64,000 nucleotides of DNA from Kitasatospora sp. MAP12-44 (GTDB taxonomy: Bacteria > Actinomycetota > Actinomycetes > Streptomycetales > Streptomycetaceae), in contig NZ_JARZAE010000004.1 of assembly GCF_029892095.1 (NCBI RefSeq), forward strand, positions 4,898,001 to 4,962,000, written 5' to 3'. Positions 8,921-17,354 of this stretch are shown one piece after another. A model generated the notes under the pieces. The model saw only the letters and a program-made list of their open reading frames with translations. It had not been told where the DNA came from and did not search any database. The first letter of the stretch is position 1. Each line of letters starts with the position of its first letter. Made by a program: the position numbers and the translations under genes.

Positions 8921-10240
8921 GTGACCGAACTGAGTACCGCTCCCGCCGCGCAGGACCAGCTCCCCGACCGCCCCCCGCCACGCCTGCACTACGCCTGGGT
9001 GGTGGCCGGCGTCGCGCTGGTCGTGCTGGTCGGCTCGGCCGGGTTCCGGTCCGCGCCCAGCCTGATGATGGACGCCTGGAACAGCCAGTTCGGCTGGTCG
9101 CGCGCCACCATCAGCAGCGCCGTCTCGGTCAACCTGGTGCTGTACGGGCTGACCGCGCCGTTCGCCGCCGCGCTGATGGACCGTTTCGGCGTCCGGCTGG
9201 TGACGGTCTGCGCGCTGCTGACCATCTCGATCGGCTCCGGTCTGACCGTGCTGATGACCCAGAGCTGGCAGCTGATCCTCTGCTGGGGCGTGCTGGTGGG
9301 CCTGGGCAGCGGGTCCATGGCCGGGGCGTTCGCCAGCACCATCAGCGGGCGCTGGTTCCAGGCCCGGCAGGGACTGGTGACCGGGGTGCTGACGGCGGCC
9401 GGCGCGGCGGGGAACCTGGTCTTCATGCCGGTGCTGGCCTGGCTGGTGCAGTCGCAGGGCTGGCAGGTCGCGGTGGTGGTGGTCTCGCTCTCGGCGACCG
9501 TGGTCGCCGTCCCGGTGCTGCTGCTGATGCGCGAGCGGCCGGCCGACCTCGGGCTGCTGCCGTACGGCGCCCGCGCGGGCGACGAGCTGCCGGTGCGTCC
9601 GCCCGGCAGCGCGCTGGCCCGCACCGTGCGGGTGCTGCGATCGGCCGCCCGGCACCGCGCGTTCTGGCTGCTGGCCGGCTCGTTCGCGATCTGCGGGGCG
9701 ACCACCGCCGGGCTGGTCGGCACGCACTTCATCCCCGCCGCGCACGACCACGGCCTGCCGGAGACCACGGCGGCGAGCCTGCTCGCGCTGATCGGGTTCT
9801 TCGACGTGATCGGCACGGTGGCCAGCGGTTGGTTCACCGACCGCTTCGACTCGCGCCGACTGCTGGTCGTCTACTACGCGCTGCGCGGGATCTCGCTGGT
9901 CTTCCTGCCGCAGCTGTTCTCCGGCACCCTGAAGCCGCCGATCCTGGCCTTTGTGATCTTCTACGGCCTGGACTGGGTCGCCACTGTCCCACCCACGGTC
10001 GCCCTCTGCCGCCGGCACTTCGGCGAGGACGCGCCGATCGTCTTCGGCTGGGTGCTGGCCTTCCACCAGATCGGTGCCGCACTGGTGGCCACGCTGGCCG
10101 GCCTGGCCCGCGACAAGTTCGGCGACTACGACCTCGCCTGGTACTCGGCCGGCGGGCTCTGCGTGGTCGCGGTGCTGCTCTGCCTCGCCCTGCGCCCCGG
10201 GCGCCCGGGCGGTGTGTCTGCGGTGGCCGCGGCGGCGTGA
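8921..10240 (+). CDS. MFS transporter, 12 TM
   Basis: 439 aa from GTG 8921. The protein is strongly hydrophobic, with helices from about residue 25 (YAWVVAGVALVVLVGSAG), the MFS loop after TM2 (LMDRFGVR) and a matching one in the second half (WFTDRFDSRR). The loop and overall layout resemble the oxalate/formate (OFA) and CynX-like groups. It is divergent from the GlxA-type regulator with about 95 bases between start codons, suggesting a regulator-transporter pair. Substrate unknown, probably a small organic anion or drug. Confidence 0.85.
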   Translation: MTELSTAPAAQDQLPDRPPPRLHYAWVVAGVALVVLVGSAGFRSAPSLMMDAWNSQFGWSRATISSAVSVNLVLYGLTAPFAAALMDRFGVRLVTVCALLTISIGSGLTVLMTQSWQLILCWGVLVGLGSGSMAGAFASTISGRWFQARQGLVTGVLTAAGAAGNLVFMPVLAWLVQSQGWQVAVVVVSLSATVVAVPVLLLMRERPADLGLLPYGARAGDELPVRPPGSALARTVRVLRSAARHRAFWLLAGSFAICGATTAGLVGTHFIPAAHDHGLPETTAASLLALIGFFDVIGTVASGWFTDRFDSRRLLVVYYALRGISLVFLPQLFSGTLKPPILAFVIFYGLDWVATVPPTVALCRRHFGEDAPIVFGWVLAFHQIGAALVATLAGLARDKFGDYDLAWYSAGGLCVVAVLLCLALRPGRPGGVSAVAAAA

Positions 10241-10254
10241 TCGACAATGGCCGG

Positions 10255-10818
10255 ATGACTCTTCACTTCGTGCTGGACCCCGAACCGACTCCCGAGCTGC
10301 GCGCGGAGATCCTCACGCTGTGGACGGACGCCAGCAACGCCGGCGGCTCCGTCGGGTTCGTCCCGCCGGTGACCGAGGACGACGTCCGGCCCACCGCCGA
10401 GAAGCAGTTCGCGGGGCTCGGCCCGGCCGGCGATCCGGGTGCAGATCCGGACGCTGATCCGGACGCCGACCGGCTGCTGATCGCCCGGGAGGCGGCAGGC
10501 GGACGGCTGGCCGGAGTGCTCTTCTTCGAGTCGATGCGCTTCCCGCTGATGGACCACTGGCGGTTGCTGAAGCGGGTCATGGTGCACCCCGACTTCCAGG
10601 GGCACGGCTACGGGGTCCAGCTGATGGCGCAGGCCCGGCAGGTGGCGCTCGACTGGGGGCTGGCCGGGCTGCGGCTGACGGCGCGCGGGGGGATGGGCCT
10701 GGAGCGGTTCTACCAGCGTTGCGGCTACCAGGAGGTGGGCCGGGTGCCCGGGGCGATCCGGGTGGCGGACGGGGACGAGCGCGACGACATCACCTTCTGG
10801 CTGGACCTGCGGCGCTGA
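10255..10818 (+). CDS. GNAT family N-acetyltransferase
   Basis: 187 aa from ATG 10255. The acetyl-CoA-binding core is RVMVHPDFQGHGYGVQLMAQA (the Q-x-x-G-x-G/A pattern) followed by LRLTARGGMGLERFYQRCGYQEVG, typical of motif B. An acidic repeat of ADPDADPDADR lies at about residue 62-72 and looks like a small in-frame expansion. It follows the MFS gene by 14 bases and may be co-transcribed. The substrate is unknown. Confidence 0.85.
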   Translation: MTLHFVLDPEPTPELRAEILTLWTDASNAGGSVGFVPPVTEDDVRPTAEKQFAGLGPAGDPGADPDADPDADRLLIAREAAGGRLAGVLFFESMRFPLMDHWRLLKRVMVHPDFQGHGYGVQLMAQARQVALDWGLAGLRLTARGGMGLERFYQRCGYQEVGRVPGAIRVADGDERDDITFWLDLRR

Positions 10819-10924
10819 CGGCCCGGGGCTTCGGGCGCCAGGCGGGGCATGCTTCACTGGGAGACCGGCGCGTGCGCCCGCGCCGCCCGCCCTACCGCCG
10901 TACCCGTGAAGAAGGAAGCCTTCC

Positions 10925-11242
10925 GTGAGCACGAAGTCCCACGCCACGCTCCGTTACACCTCCCTGCGGGCCAGCATCTTCCTCGCCTGCCTGCTGCTCG
11001 CCACGCTGCTGGGGCACTTCGGCATCATCCCGGTGGCGGGTCCGGCCGGGGCCGTCTTCCTGGTGCTGCTGGCGGGCCTGGTCTCGGCCCCGATCAGCTA
11101 CGTGGTGCTGAGCAAGCAGCGCGACGAGATGTCCGAGCAGATCGTCGGCAAGGTCGCCGGGCTGCGCACCCGCACCGGCCAGCGGATCGCGGCGCAGAAC
11201 GCCGAGGAGGACGCGGCCGACGACGCCGCGCGGGCCCAGTAG
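10925..11242 (+). CDS. DUF4229 family small membrane protein
   Basis: 105 aa from ATG or GTG at 10925, with GAAGGAAGCC upstream. Two membrane helices (LRASIFLACLLLATLLGHFGI and AGAVFLVLLAGLVSAPISYVVL) are followed by an acidic, Ala-rich, charged tail (EDAADDAARAQ) in the cytosol. This layout matches the actinobacterial DUF4229 family, whose function is unknown. It is 20 bases upstream of the LacI-type gene. Confidence 0.85.
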   Translation: MSTKSHATLRYTSLRASIFLACLLLATLLGHFGIIPVAGPAGAVFLVLLAGLVSAPISYVVLSKQRDEMSEQIVGKVAGLRTRTGQRIAAQNAEEDAADDAARAQ

Positions 11243-11262
11243 GCGCGACGGTCCCCCCGGCT

Positions 11263-12288
11263 GTGGCGAACCAGCCCCCCACCCCGCAGGACCCCGCCGT
11301 CAAGCCGCGCCGCCCGACCGGGCGCGACGTGGCGCAGCTGGCCGGCGTCTCGCAGGCCACCGTCTCGCTGGTCTTCTCCACCGCGGTGGCCGGCCACCGG
11401 GTGTCCGAGGCGACCCGCCAGCGGGTGCTGGACGCCGCGCGGGGCCTGGGCTACCGCCCGCAGGCGGCCGGCCGGCAACTGCGGCTGGGCCGCAGCGGCA
11501 TGGCGCTGCTGGCGGTGCCGAACCTGCAGGGCCCCTTCTTCGGCCGGGTGCTGGCGGGCGTGCACGAGGAGGCCGCGCGGCACGACCTGGCCGTGGTGGT
11601 GAGCTCCGGCTGGAGCGCCGCCACGCTGGCCGAGGCCGCCACCACCAGCCGCTTCGACGGCCTGCTGATCTGCTCCCCGGACGACGCCCAGCTCGGTGAG
11701 CTGCCGCCCGGCACCCCCGCCGTCTTCCTGGACGCCGACCCGGCGGTGGCCGGCGGCGCCCCCACCATCGAGCTGGACCTCGCGGGCGGCATGCGGGCGG
11801 TGATGGCCCACCTGGTCGGCCTCGGCCACCGGCGGATCGGCCGGCTGCGCTCGACCCACAGCGCCTACACCTTCCGGGTCCGCCAGGCCGCCTTCGAGGA
11901 GGCCGCGCGGGGCCTGGAGGTGCTGGAGCTCGGGGTCAGCCTGAACCGCGGCGAGGCCGCCGCCCGGGTCGCCGGGCGCGAGCTGCTCGACCGTCCGGAC
12001 CGGCCGCGGGCGGTGGTCTGCGACGACGACGTGGTGGCCTCGGGCCTCTACCAGGCGGCGGCCGAGCTCGGGCTGCGGATCCCGGCGGACGTCTCGGTGG
12101 TCGGCATCGACAACGTCGCGGTGGCCGAGCTGCTCACCCCGCCGCTGACCACGGTCGACCTGCCGGGCGAGCGGCTGGGCCAGGCCGGGATCGCGGCGCT
12201 GGCGGCGCTGCTGCACGGGGAGCCGGTGCTGCCGGTGCAGCCGCTGGCCACCTCACTGGTGGTCAGGAACTCCACCACGTCGGCCTGA
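11263..12288 (+). CDS. LacI family transcriptional regulator
   Basis: 341 aa from GTG 11263; the ribosome site is poor, so the start is approximate. The helix-turn-helix is GRDVAQLAGVSQATVSLVF, followed by the hinge RGLGYRPQAAGRQL. The ligand-binding domain has LLAVPNLQGPFFGRVLAGVHEEA and the C-terminal VSVVGIDNVAVAELLTPPLTTVDLP. It probably represses a sugar or nucleoside operon. Its end lies 22 bases from the end of a convergent MFS gene, so a target is not obvious. Confidence 0.9.
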   Translation: MANQPPTPQDPAVKPRRPTGRDVAQLAGVSQATVSLVFSTAVAGHRVSEATRQRVLDAARGLGYRPQAAGRQLRLGRSGMALLAVPNLQGPFFGRVLAGVHEEAARHDLAVVVSSGWSAATLAEAATTSRFDGLLICSPDDAQLGELPPGTPAVFLDADPAVAGGAPTIELDLAGGMRAVMAHLVGLGHRRIGRLRSTHSAYTFRVRQAAFEEAARGLEVLELGVSLNRGEAAARVAGRELLDRPDRPRAVVCDDDVVASGLYQAAAELGLRIPADVSVVGIDNVAVAELLTPPLTTVDLPGERLGQAGIAALAALLHGEPVLPVQPLATSLVVRNSTTSA

Positions 12289-12289
12289 T

Positions 12290-12304
12290 CTGCCTGTTCG
12301 GCAG
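12290..12304. terminator. Hairpin between convergent lacI-type and MFS genes
   Basis: CTGCC-TGTTC-GGCAG forms a 5-bp stem, which extends with flanking TGA/TCA across a one-base bulge. It fills the 22-base gap between two converging stop codons, so it may act as a bidirectional terminator. Confidence 0.45.
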
Positions 12305-12310
12305 TCAGAG

Positions 12311-13558
12311 TCAGCCGGCGGCGACCAGCGGGGCGGCCTCGGCCTCGGCGCCGGCCGGGGCGTGCCCGAACCAGCGCCGGGCGCCGAACAGCAGCAGGCC
12401 GCCCAGCGAGATCCCGCCGACCGCGCACCAGGCCACCGCCGTCAGCGAGTCGGCCACCAGCGAGCCGGAGACGGCGTAGCCCAGCGCGTTGCCGGTGGCG
12501 AAGAGGGTGACCAGCCAGGCGAACGCCTCGGTGACCGTCCCGGTCGGCGCCAGCTCGCCGACCAGCACGAACGCGGCCGCCAGCAGCGGTGCGAGACCGA
12601 TCCCGGAGAGCAGCGCCAGCGCGGCCATCGGCCCGGCGGAGGGGAGCAGCAGCAGCGGCAGGTAGCTGGCGGCCATCGCCAGCGCGATCACCCAGGTGCG
12701 GGTGGCCGTGCTGCTGCGCCACTGGACGGCGCCGTAGCCGAGCGCGCCGAGCAGCCCGCCGAGCGCCGCCAGGGCGAGCAGCAGGCCCGCGCCGCCGGGG
12801 AGTTGGCCATGGTGGCGCTCGGCGTAGGCGATGAAGAGGACGTTCTGCGCGCCGACCGTCCAGCCCGCGCCGGCCAGGCCGACCAGCAGCAGCACCAGTC
12901 CGGGGGAGCGCAGCGGCCCGAGCAGGCCGGCGCCGTGCTCGCGCGGCGGCGCCTGCCAGGCGCGGGCCGGTGCGGCGGTGGCCACCACCAGGGCGCCCAG
13001 CAGGCCGAGTCCGGCGGCCGTCCAGAGCGCGGCGACCGGGCTGAGCCAGGCGGCGATGCCGGCCACCGCGAGCGGTCCGGCGACGTAGAGGATCTGCTGG
13101 GAGGCCGAGTCGAAGGCATAGGCGGTGTCGAGCTGCTCCTCCTCGACGACGACCGGCCACAGCGCGCGCAGGCAGGGTTCGAGCGGGGGCATCGCGAGCC
13201 CGGCGATCGCGGCGCCGAGCGGGGCGCCGAGCGCGCTGCCGGGGGACAGCGCGAGCAGCGCGTAGCCGAGGCCGGCCACCACGGCGGAGCAGAGCAGCAC
13301 CTTGGGCTGGCCGGTGCGGTCGACGATCCGGCCGAGCACCGGGCCGCCGATCGCGGCGGCGATCGCGTAGGCGGCGGTGGCCAGGCCGATCCTGCTGTAC
13401 GGCGCGCCGGCCGCGCGCAGGGCCAGCGCGATGACCAGCGCGGTCATCCCGGCCGGCAGGCGGCCGAGCAGGGTGCCGAAGAGCAGCCGGGTGACGTTCG
13501 GGGCGCGGAGCAGGGCGAGGTAGCCCACGGGGGTCTCCCGGGCAGCAGGGGTGAGCAA
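12311..13558 (-). CDS. MFS transporter (exporter type)
   Basis: 415 aa from TTG 13558; an in-frame GTG at 13525 is the alternative. It is hydrophobic, with about 12 helices and the MFS loop GRIVDRTGQPKV after TM2. The N-terminal sequence PVGYLALLRAPNVTRLLFGTLLGRLPAGMTALVIALALR resembles streptomycete drug-efflux-like MFS proteins of unknown substrate. A perfect palindrome 16 bases upstream of the TTG probably binds a regulator encoded elsewhere. Confidence 0.8.
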   Translation of the reverse strand: MLTPAARETPVGYLALLRAPNVTRLLFGTLLGRLPAGMTALVIALALRAAGAPYSRIGLATAAYAIAAAIGGPVLGRIVDRTGQPKVLLCSAVVAGLGYALLALSPGSALGAPLGAAIAGLAMPPLEPCLRALWPVVVEEEQLDTAYAFDSASQQILYVAGPLAVAGIAAWLSPVAALWTAAGLGLLGALVVATAAPARAWQAPPREHGAGLLGPLRSPGLVLLLVGLAGAGWTVGAQNVLFIAYAERHHGQLPGGAGLLLALAALGGLLGALGYGAVQWRSSTATRTWVIALAMAASYLPLLLLPSAGPMAALALLSGIGLAPLLAAAFVLVGELAPTGTVTEAFAWLVTLFATGNALGYAVSGSLVADSLTAVAWCAVGGISLGGLLLFGARRWFGHAPAGAEAEAAPLVAAG

Positions 13559-13573
13559 AGTGGATACCCTGAA

Positions 13574-13587
13574 GTTATACGTATAAC
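13574..13587. promoter_or_regulatory. Perfect palindrome, probable operator of the MFS gene
   Basis: GTTATACGTATAAC is a 14-bp perfect dyad located 15 bases upstream of the MFS start. It is much richer in A/T than its surroundings. Downstream lie two imperfect copies of CCGATCG followed by TTG (13587-13596 and 13610-13620). The layout suggests a TetR- or MarR-like repressor site controlling efflux; no such regulator is encoded next to it. Confidence 0.55.
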
Positions 13588-13702
13588 CGATCGTTGGTCA
13601 ATCTCGGAGCCGATCGGTTGATAGTGCGGTAAACCGACACATGTTCGGCCATCGGTGGGTAGTCATCGTCATTCCCACCGGATGACGGGAGTTCTGGCCG
13701 TG

Positions 13703-14425
13703 ATGAAACGGTTCCTGCTGGTCGGTACGGTCCTGCTGCTTGCCACCCTCAGCCCGCCTCCCGGCCGGGCGGCCGCCTCGGTGGTCGCGGACGCCGCGGC
13801 GCCGCCGCCGGTACTGCGCGTCATGCCGCTGGGTGACTCGATCACCGCCGGGGACGGCAGCTCGACCGGGAACGGGTACCGCGAGCCGCTACGTGAGCTG
13901 ATGGCGGGGCAGAAGCGCTACACCGTCACCTTCGTGGGCTCGCAGCGCGACGGGGACATGCCGAACCCGGAGAACGAGGGCCACAGCGGCTACTTCATCG
14001 ACGACATCAGCGCGGGCGTGGACGACTGGCTCGCCGCGGCCCAGCCGCAGGTGGTGCTGCTGCACATCGGCATCAACGACCTGGACCGCGGCGCGGACAA
14101 GGTGCACGCCGTCGACCGGCTGCGGACGCTGGTGGACCGGATCTACACCGACCGGCCGGGGGTGGCGGTGGTGCTGCAGGGGCTGATCCCCACCACCGAG
14201 GGTCTGGAGGACCGCGTCAAGGAGTTCAACCGCTGGGCCGGGCTGCTGCCGGGCATCGAGGCGCGGTCCGGGCGCTTCCTGCGCTTCGTCCAGGCCCCGG
14301 CGCTGACCGAGGACGAGTTCCACGACCGGCTGCACCCCGACGACGACGGCTACCAGCGGTTGGCGCAGACCTTCTATCCGCCGCTCGACCAGGCCGCCGC
14401 CGCCCTCGCCGTCGGCGCCAGGTAG
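13703..14425 (+). CDS. Secreted SGNH/GDSL hydrolase
   Basis: 240 aa from ATG 13703 (GGGAG 10 bases upstream); ATG 13682 would add 7 residues. A signal peptide (MKRFLLVGTVLLLATLSPPPGRAAA) directs export. Block I is PLGDSITAG with the nucleophile Ser; the block III Asn is in LLHIGINDL; the catalytic Asp/His pair is in HDRLHPDDDGYQRLA. Related enzymes act as lipases, esterases or carbohydrate deacetylases. A strong terminator follows, so it is monocistronic. Confidence 0.9.
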   Translation: MKRFLLVGTVLLLATLSPPPGRAAASVVADAAAPPPVLRVMPLGDSITAGDGSSTGNGYREPLRELMAGQKRYTVTFVGSQRDGDMPNPENEGHSGYFIDDISAGVDDWLAAAQPQVVLLHIGINDLDRGADKVHAVDRLRTLVDRIYTDRPGVAVVLQGLIPTTEGLEDRVKEFNRWAGLLPGIEARSGRFLRFVQAPALTEDEFHDRLHPDDDGYQRLAQTFYPPLDQAAAALAVGAR

Positions 14426-14445
14426 CCCGCGGAGGGCAAACGGCA

Positions 14446-14482
14446 GGGGGCTCGCCGGTCGTATGACGCGGCGAGCCCCCTT
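14446..14482 (+). terminator. Strong terminator after SGNH hydrolase gene
   Basis: GGGGGCTCGCCG (14446-14457) pairs perfectly over 12 bp with CGGCGAGCCCCC (14469-14480) around an 11-base loop, followed by TT. It lies 20 bases after the stop codon. Confidence 0.85.
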
Positions 14483-14547
14483 GGTCGTGCAAGTCATGCT
14501 CTGCGGCCCTGGGCTGGACCGTCGAGGGACCCGGCGCGGGGCGAGGT

Positions 14548-14561
14548 CCTGAGCGATCAGG
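14548..14561 (-). terminator. Short hairpin downstream of csp gene
   Basis: CCTGA and TCAGG flank a 4-base loop 15 bases past the cold-shock gene stop on its strand. The stem is weak and no T-run follows; a possible transcript end. Confidence 0.35.
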
Positions 14562-14575
14562 TCATCGGAGGATGA

Positions 14576-14779
14576 TCAGATAACGCTGACGTTCTCCGCC
14601 TGCGGGCCCTTGGGGCCCTGGGTGACGTCGAACGTCACCGCCTGGTTCTCCTCCAGCGAGCGGAAACCGTTCGCGTTGATGGCGGAGTAGTGGACGAAGA
14701 CGTCGGGGCCGCCGCCCTCCTGGGCGATGAAGCCGAAGCCCTTCTCAGCGTTGAACCACTTGACGGTTCCCTGAGCCAT
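14576..14779 (-). CDS. Cold-shock domain protein, CspA family
   Basis: 67 aa from ATG 14779, preceded by AAGGAG with ideal spacing. The sequence covers the entire cold-shock domain, with RNP-1 (KGFGFI) and RNP-2 (VFVHYS) RNA-binding motifs and the typical MAQGTVKWFNAEKGFG start. Such proteins act as RNA chaperones. It lies divergent to mqnA, as I recall for the scoF4-mqnA pair of S. coelicolor. Its roughly 150-base leader carries two inverted repeats that look regulatory (see separate entry). Confidence 0.95.
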   Translation of the reverse strand: MAQGTVKWFNAEKGFGFIAQEGGGPDVFVHYSAINANGFRSLEENQAVTFDVTQGPKGPQAENVSVI

Positions 14780-14869
14780 GCCGTTCTCCTTGCGAGGGAC
14801 GTGGTGGACACCACACCGTGTGGCATCCGGTCCGCTGCGCTGATCGCCCCGCCTCCGGAGTGGGCCCGG

Positions 14870-14931
14870 AGTTTTTCGCAACAATGCTGAAAAACTACAA
14901 AAAGCCCGCGGGTTACATGCTCCGCAGGCTT
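14870..14931 (-). promoter_or_regulatory. Structured leader of csp: terminator-like hairpin plus A/U-rich hairpin
   Basis: Read on the csp strand, AAGCCTGCGG (14931-14922) pairs with CCGCGGGCTT (14911-14902), 10 bp including one G-U, and is followed directly by TTTGTAGTTTTT: the shape of an intrinsic terminator, about 120 bases upstream of the csp ATG. Next, AGTTTTTC (14896-14889) pairs with GAAAAACT (14877-14870) in a second, A/T-rich hairpin. The rest of 14780-15106 has no gene; TTGCAG and TACTTG 17 bases apart at about 14963-14935 on this strand form a possible promoter just ahead of the hairpin. Attenuation or RNA-thermosensor control is an inference. Confidence 0.6.
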
Positions 14932-15106
14932 CAAGTACTGCAAGGGGAATCAAACTGCAACTGGGTGGAACGGTAGCACGGGGCCGCGCGCTCGACCAGA
15001 GGCCTCAGAGGCCCCGGACGGTGTGTCGGGGGAGGGGGTGGCGGGGCCGCCACCAGGGCGGGGCATACCCTGCGAAGACAGGACGGGACGGGCAAAGGAG
15101 CGCGTG

Positions 15107-16024
15107 GTGGCTGGTCTGGTGGAGGGCTCGGGAATGGTCGTCGGCGGTAGCGGACCGGACGGCGCGGCGGGTGCGCGGGCGGTTCGACCGCGGGTCGGCC
15201 ACATTCAGTTCCTGAACTGTCTCCCGCTCTACTGGGGGCTCGCCAGGACCGGCAGCCTGCTCGACCTGGACCTCGCCAAGGACACCCCCGAGAAGCTCAG
15301 CGACCAGCTGGTCGACGGCTCGCTCGACATCGGTCCGATCACCTGCGTCGAGTACCTGCGGCACGCGGACGAACTGGTGGTGCTGCCGGACATCGCGGTC
15401 GGCAGCGACGGGCCGGTGATGTCCTGCGTGATCGTCAGCAAGGTCCCGCTCGGCGAGCTGGACGGCCGGCGGGTCGCGCTGGGCTCCACCAGTCGGACCT
15501 CGGTCCGCCTCGCGCGGCTGCTGCTCGAGGAGCGCGAGGGCGTGCGCCCCGAGTACTTCAGCTGCCCGCCGGACCTGGACGCGATGCTCGCGCAGGCGGA
15601 CGCCGCCGTGCTGATCGGCGACCCGGCGCTGCGGGCCACCCTGGAGGCCACCCCGGACAGCGGGCTGACCGTCCACGACCTGGGGCTGATGTGGAAGGAG
15701 TGGACCGGGCTGCCGTTCGTCTTCGCCGTCTGGGCCGCCCGGCGGGACTTCGCCGACCGCCGCCCGCAGACGGTGGCGGAGGTGCACCGGGCCTTCCTGG
15801 AGTCCCGCGACCTCTCGCTCGCCGAGGCGGGCCTGGTGGCCGCGCAGGCCGCGCGCTGGGAGAACTTCGACGCGCCGCTGCTGGAGCGGTACTTCAGCCA
15901 GGCGCTGGACTTCTCGCTGGGAGAGCGGCAGTTGGCCGGGATCGCCGAGTTCGCGCGCCGGGTCGGACACGACAGCGGCTTCGCCCCCGATGTGACGATC
16001 AGCCTGCTCGCGCCGGTCGGCTGA
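15107..16024 (+). CDS. mqnA: Chorismate dehydratase, futalosine menaquinone pathway
   Basis: 305 aa. GTG 15107 lies 6 bases after AAAGGAG; GTG 15104 and ATG 15134 are alternatives. MqnA turns chorismate into 3-enolpyruvyl-benzoate, the first committed step of the futalosine route to menaquinone. The family fold (periplasmic-binding-protein-like, cytosolic) is visible in VGHIQFLNCLPLYWGLAR, VDGSLDIGPITCVEYLR, VALGSTSRTSVRLARLLL and WKEWTGLPFVFAVWA. The first roughly 25 residues are Gly/Ala-rich and likely unstructured. It lies 110 bases ahead of mqnC, so the two may share a transcript. Confidence 0.93.
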   Translation: MAGLVEGSGMVVGGSGPDGAAGARAVRPRVGHIQFLNCLPLYWGLARTGSLLDLDLAKDTPEKLSDQLVDGSLDIGPITCVEYLRHADELVVLPDIAVGSDGPVMSCVIVSKVPLGELDGRRVALGSTSRTSVRLARLLLEEREGVRPEYFSCPPDLDAMLAQADAAVLIGDPALRATLEATPDSGLTVHDLGLMWKEWTGLPFVFAVWAARRDFADRRPQTVAEVHRAFLESRDLSLAEAGLVAAQAARWENFDAPLLERYFSQALDFSLGERQLAGIAEFARRVGHDSGFAPDVTISLLAPVG

Positions 16025-16133
16025 GCGAGCGGTGGCGCGGCCGACCCCGGGCCCGGTGAACTGCACAAAAGGGGCCCGGAGCCCTGGCGTAGGCTGGGTC
16101 GGTCATCTCTCCGGACAGAAAGAAGGCCCCCAG

Positions 16134-17354
16134 GTGTCCGAGCTCGCAGCGCCCAGTGCCGCGCCCAGCACCGATCTGCAGGCCGTCCTCGACCGGGCGG
16201 CGGCCGGGGGCCGGATCTCCGCCGAGGAGGCCCTGGAGCTCTACCGCTCCGCCCCGCTGCACGCGCTGGGCGCGGCGGCCGACGCGGTCCGCCGCCGCCG
16301 CTACGCCGGTACCGAGCACATCGCGACGTACATCATCGAGCGCAACATCAACTACACCAACGTCTGCGTGACGGCCTGCAAGTTCTGCGCCTTCTACGTG
16401 GCGCCGAAGAGCGACAAGGGCTGGTCCCGCGACCTCGACGAGATCCTGCGCCGCTGCGCGGAGACCGTCGAGCTGGGCGGCACCCAGATCATGTTCCAGG
16501 GCGGCCACCACCCGGACTACGGCGTGGAGTACTACGAGCGCGCGTTCGCCGCGATCAAGGCCGACTTCCCGCAGCTGGTGATCCACTCGCTGGGCGCCTC
16601 CGAGGTCGAGCACATGGCGCGGCTGTCGAAGGTCTCGGTCGAGGAGGCGATCACCCGGATCCACGCGGCCGGTCTCGACTCCTTCGCCGGCGCCGGCGCC
16701 GAGCTGCTGCCCGAGCGCCCGCGCAAGGCGATCGCGCCGCTCAAGGAGTCCGGCGAGCGCTGGCTGGAGATCATGGAGATCTCGCACGGCCTGGGCGTGG
16801 AGTCCACCTCCACCATGCTGATGGGCACCGGCGAGACCAACGCCGAGCGGATCGAGCACCTGCGGATGATCCGCGACGTGCAGGACCGCACCGGCGGCTT
16901 CCGGGCGTTCATCCCGTACACGTACCAGCCGCAGAACAACCACCTCAAGGGCTCCACCCAGGCCACCGTCTTCGAGTACCTGCGGATGATCTCGATCGCC
17001 CGGCTCTTCCTCGACAACGTGGCGCACATCCAGGGCTCCTGGCTGACCACCGGCAAGGAGGCCGGCCAGCTCTCGCTGCACTACGGCGCGGATGACCTGG
17101 GCTCGGTCATGCTCGAGGAGAACGTGGTCTCGGCGGCCGGCGCCAAGCACCGCTCCAACCTCACCGAGCTGATCCATCTGATCCGTACCGCCGGGCGCAC
17201 GCCGGCCCAGCGCTCCACCACCTACCAGCACCTCCGGGTGCTGGACGACCCGGCGAACGACCCGGTCGACCCGCGGGTGGCCTCGCACATCGCCTCCACC
17301 GCGATCGAGGGCGGCACCGCGCACCCGGAGCTGAAGATCCTCAGCGCCAGCTGA
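16134..17354 (+). CDS. mqnC: Cyclic dehypoxanthinyl futalosine synthase (radical SAM)
   Basis: 406 aa from GTG 16134. It has the radical-SAM 4Fe-4S motif C78-x3-C82-x2-C85 (CVTACKFC), preceded by IERNINYTNV. It cyclises dehypoxanthine futalosine to the spiro intermediate of menaquinone synthesis. Family hallmarks include IMFQGGHHPDYGVEYYE, HSLGASEVEHMA, GLDSFAGAGAELL and STSTMLMGTGET. MqnE is related but MqnC fits better by these motifs and length. TAGGCT at 16091-16096 is a possible -10. Its stop overlaps the next gene by one base (TGATG). Confidence 0.93.
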   Translation: MSELAAPSAAPSTDLQAVLDRAAAGGRISAEEALELYRSAPLHALGAAADAVRRRRYAGTEHIATYIIERNINYTNVCVTACKFCAFYVAPKSDKGWSRDLDEILRRCAETVELGGTQIMFQGGHHPDYGVEYYERAFAAIKADFPQLVIHSLGASEVEHMARLSKVSVEEAITRIHAAGLDSFAGAGAELLPERPRKAIAPLKESGERWLEIMEISHGLGVESTSTMLMGTGETNAERIEHLRMIRDVQDRTGGFRAFIPYTYQPQNNHLKGSTQATVFEYLRMISIARLFLDNVAHIQGSWLTTGKEAGQLSLHYGADDLGSVMLEENVVSAAGAKHRSNLTELIHLIRTAGRTPAQRSTTYQHLRVLDDPANDPVDPRVASHIASTAIEGGTAHPELKILSAS

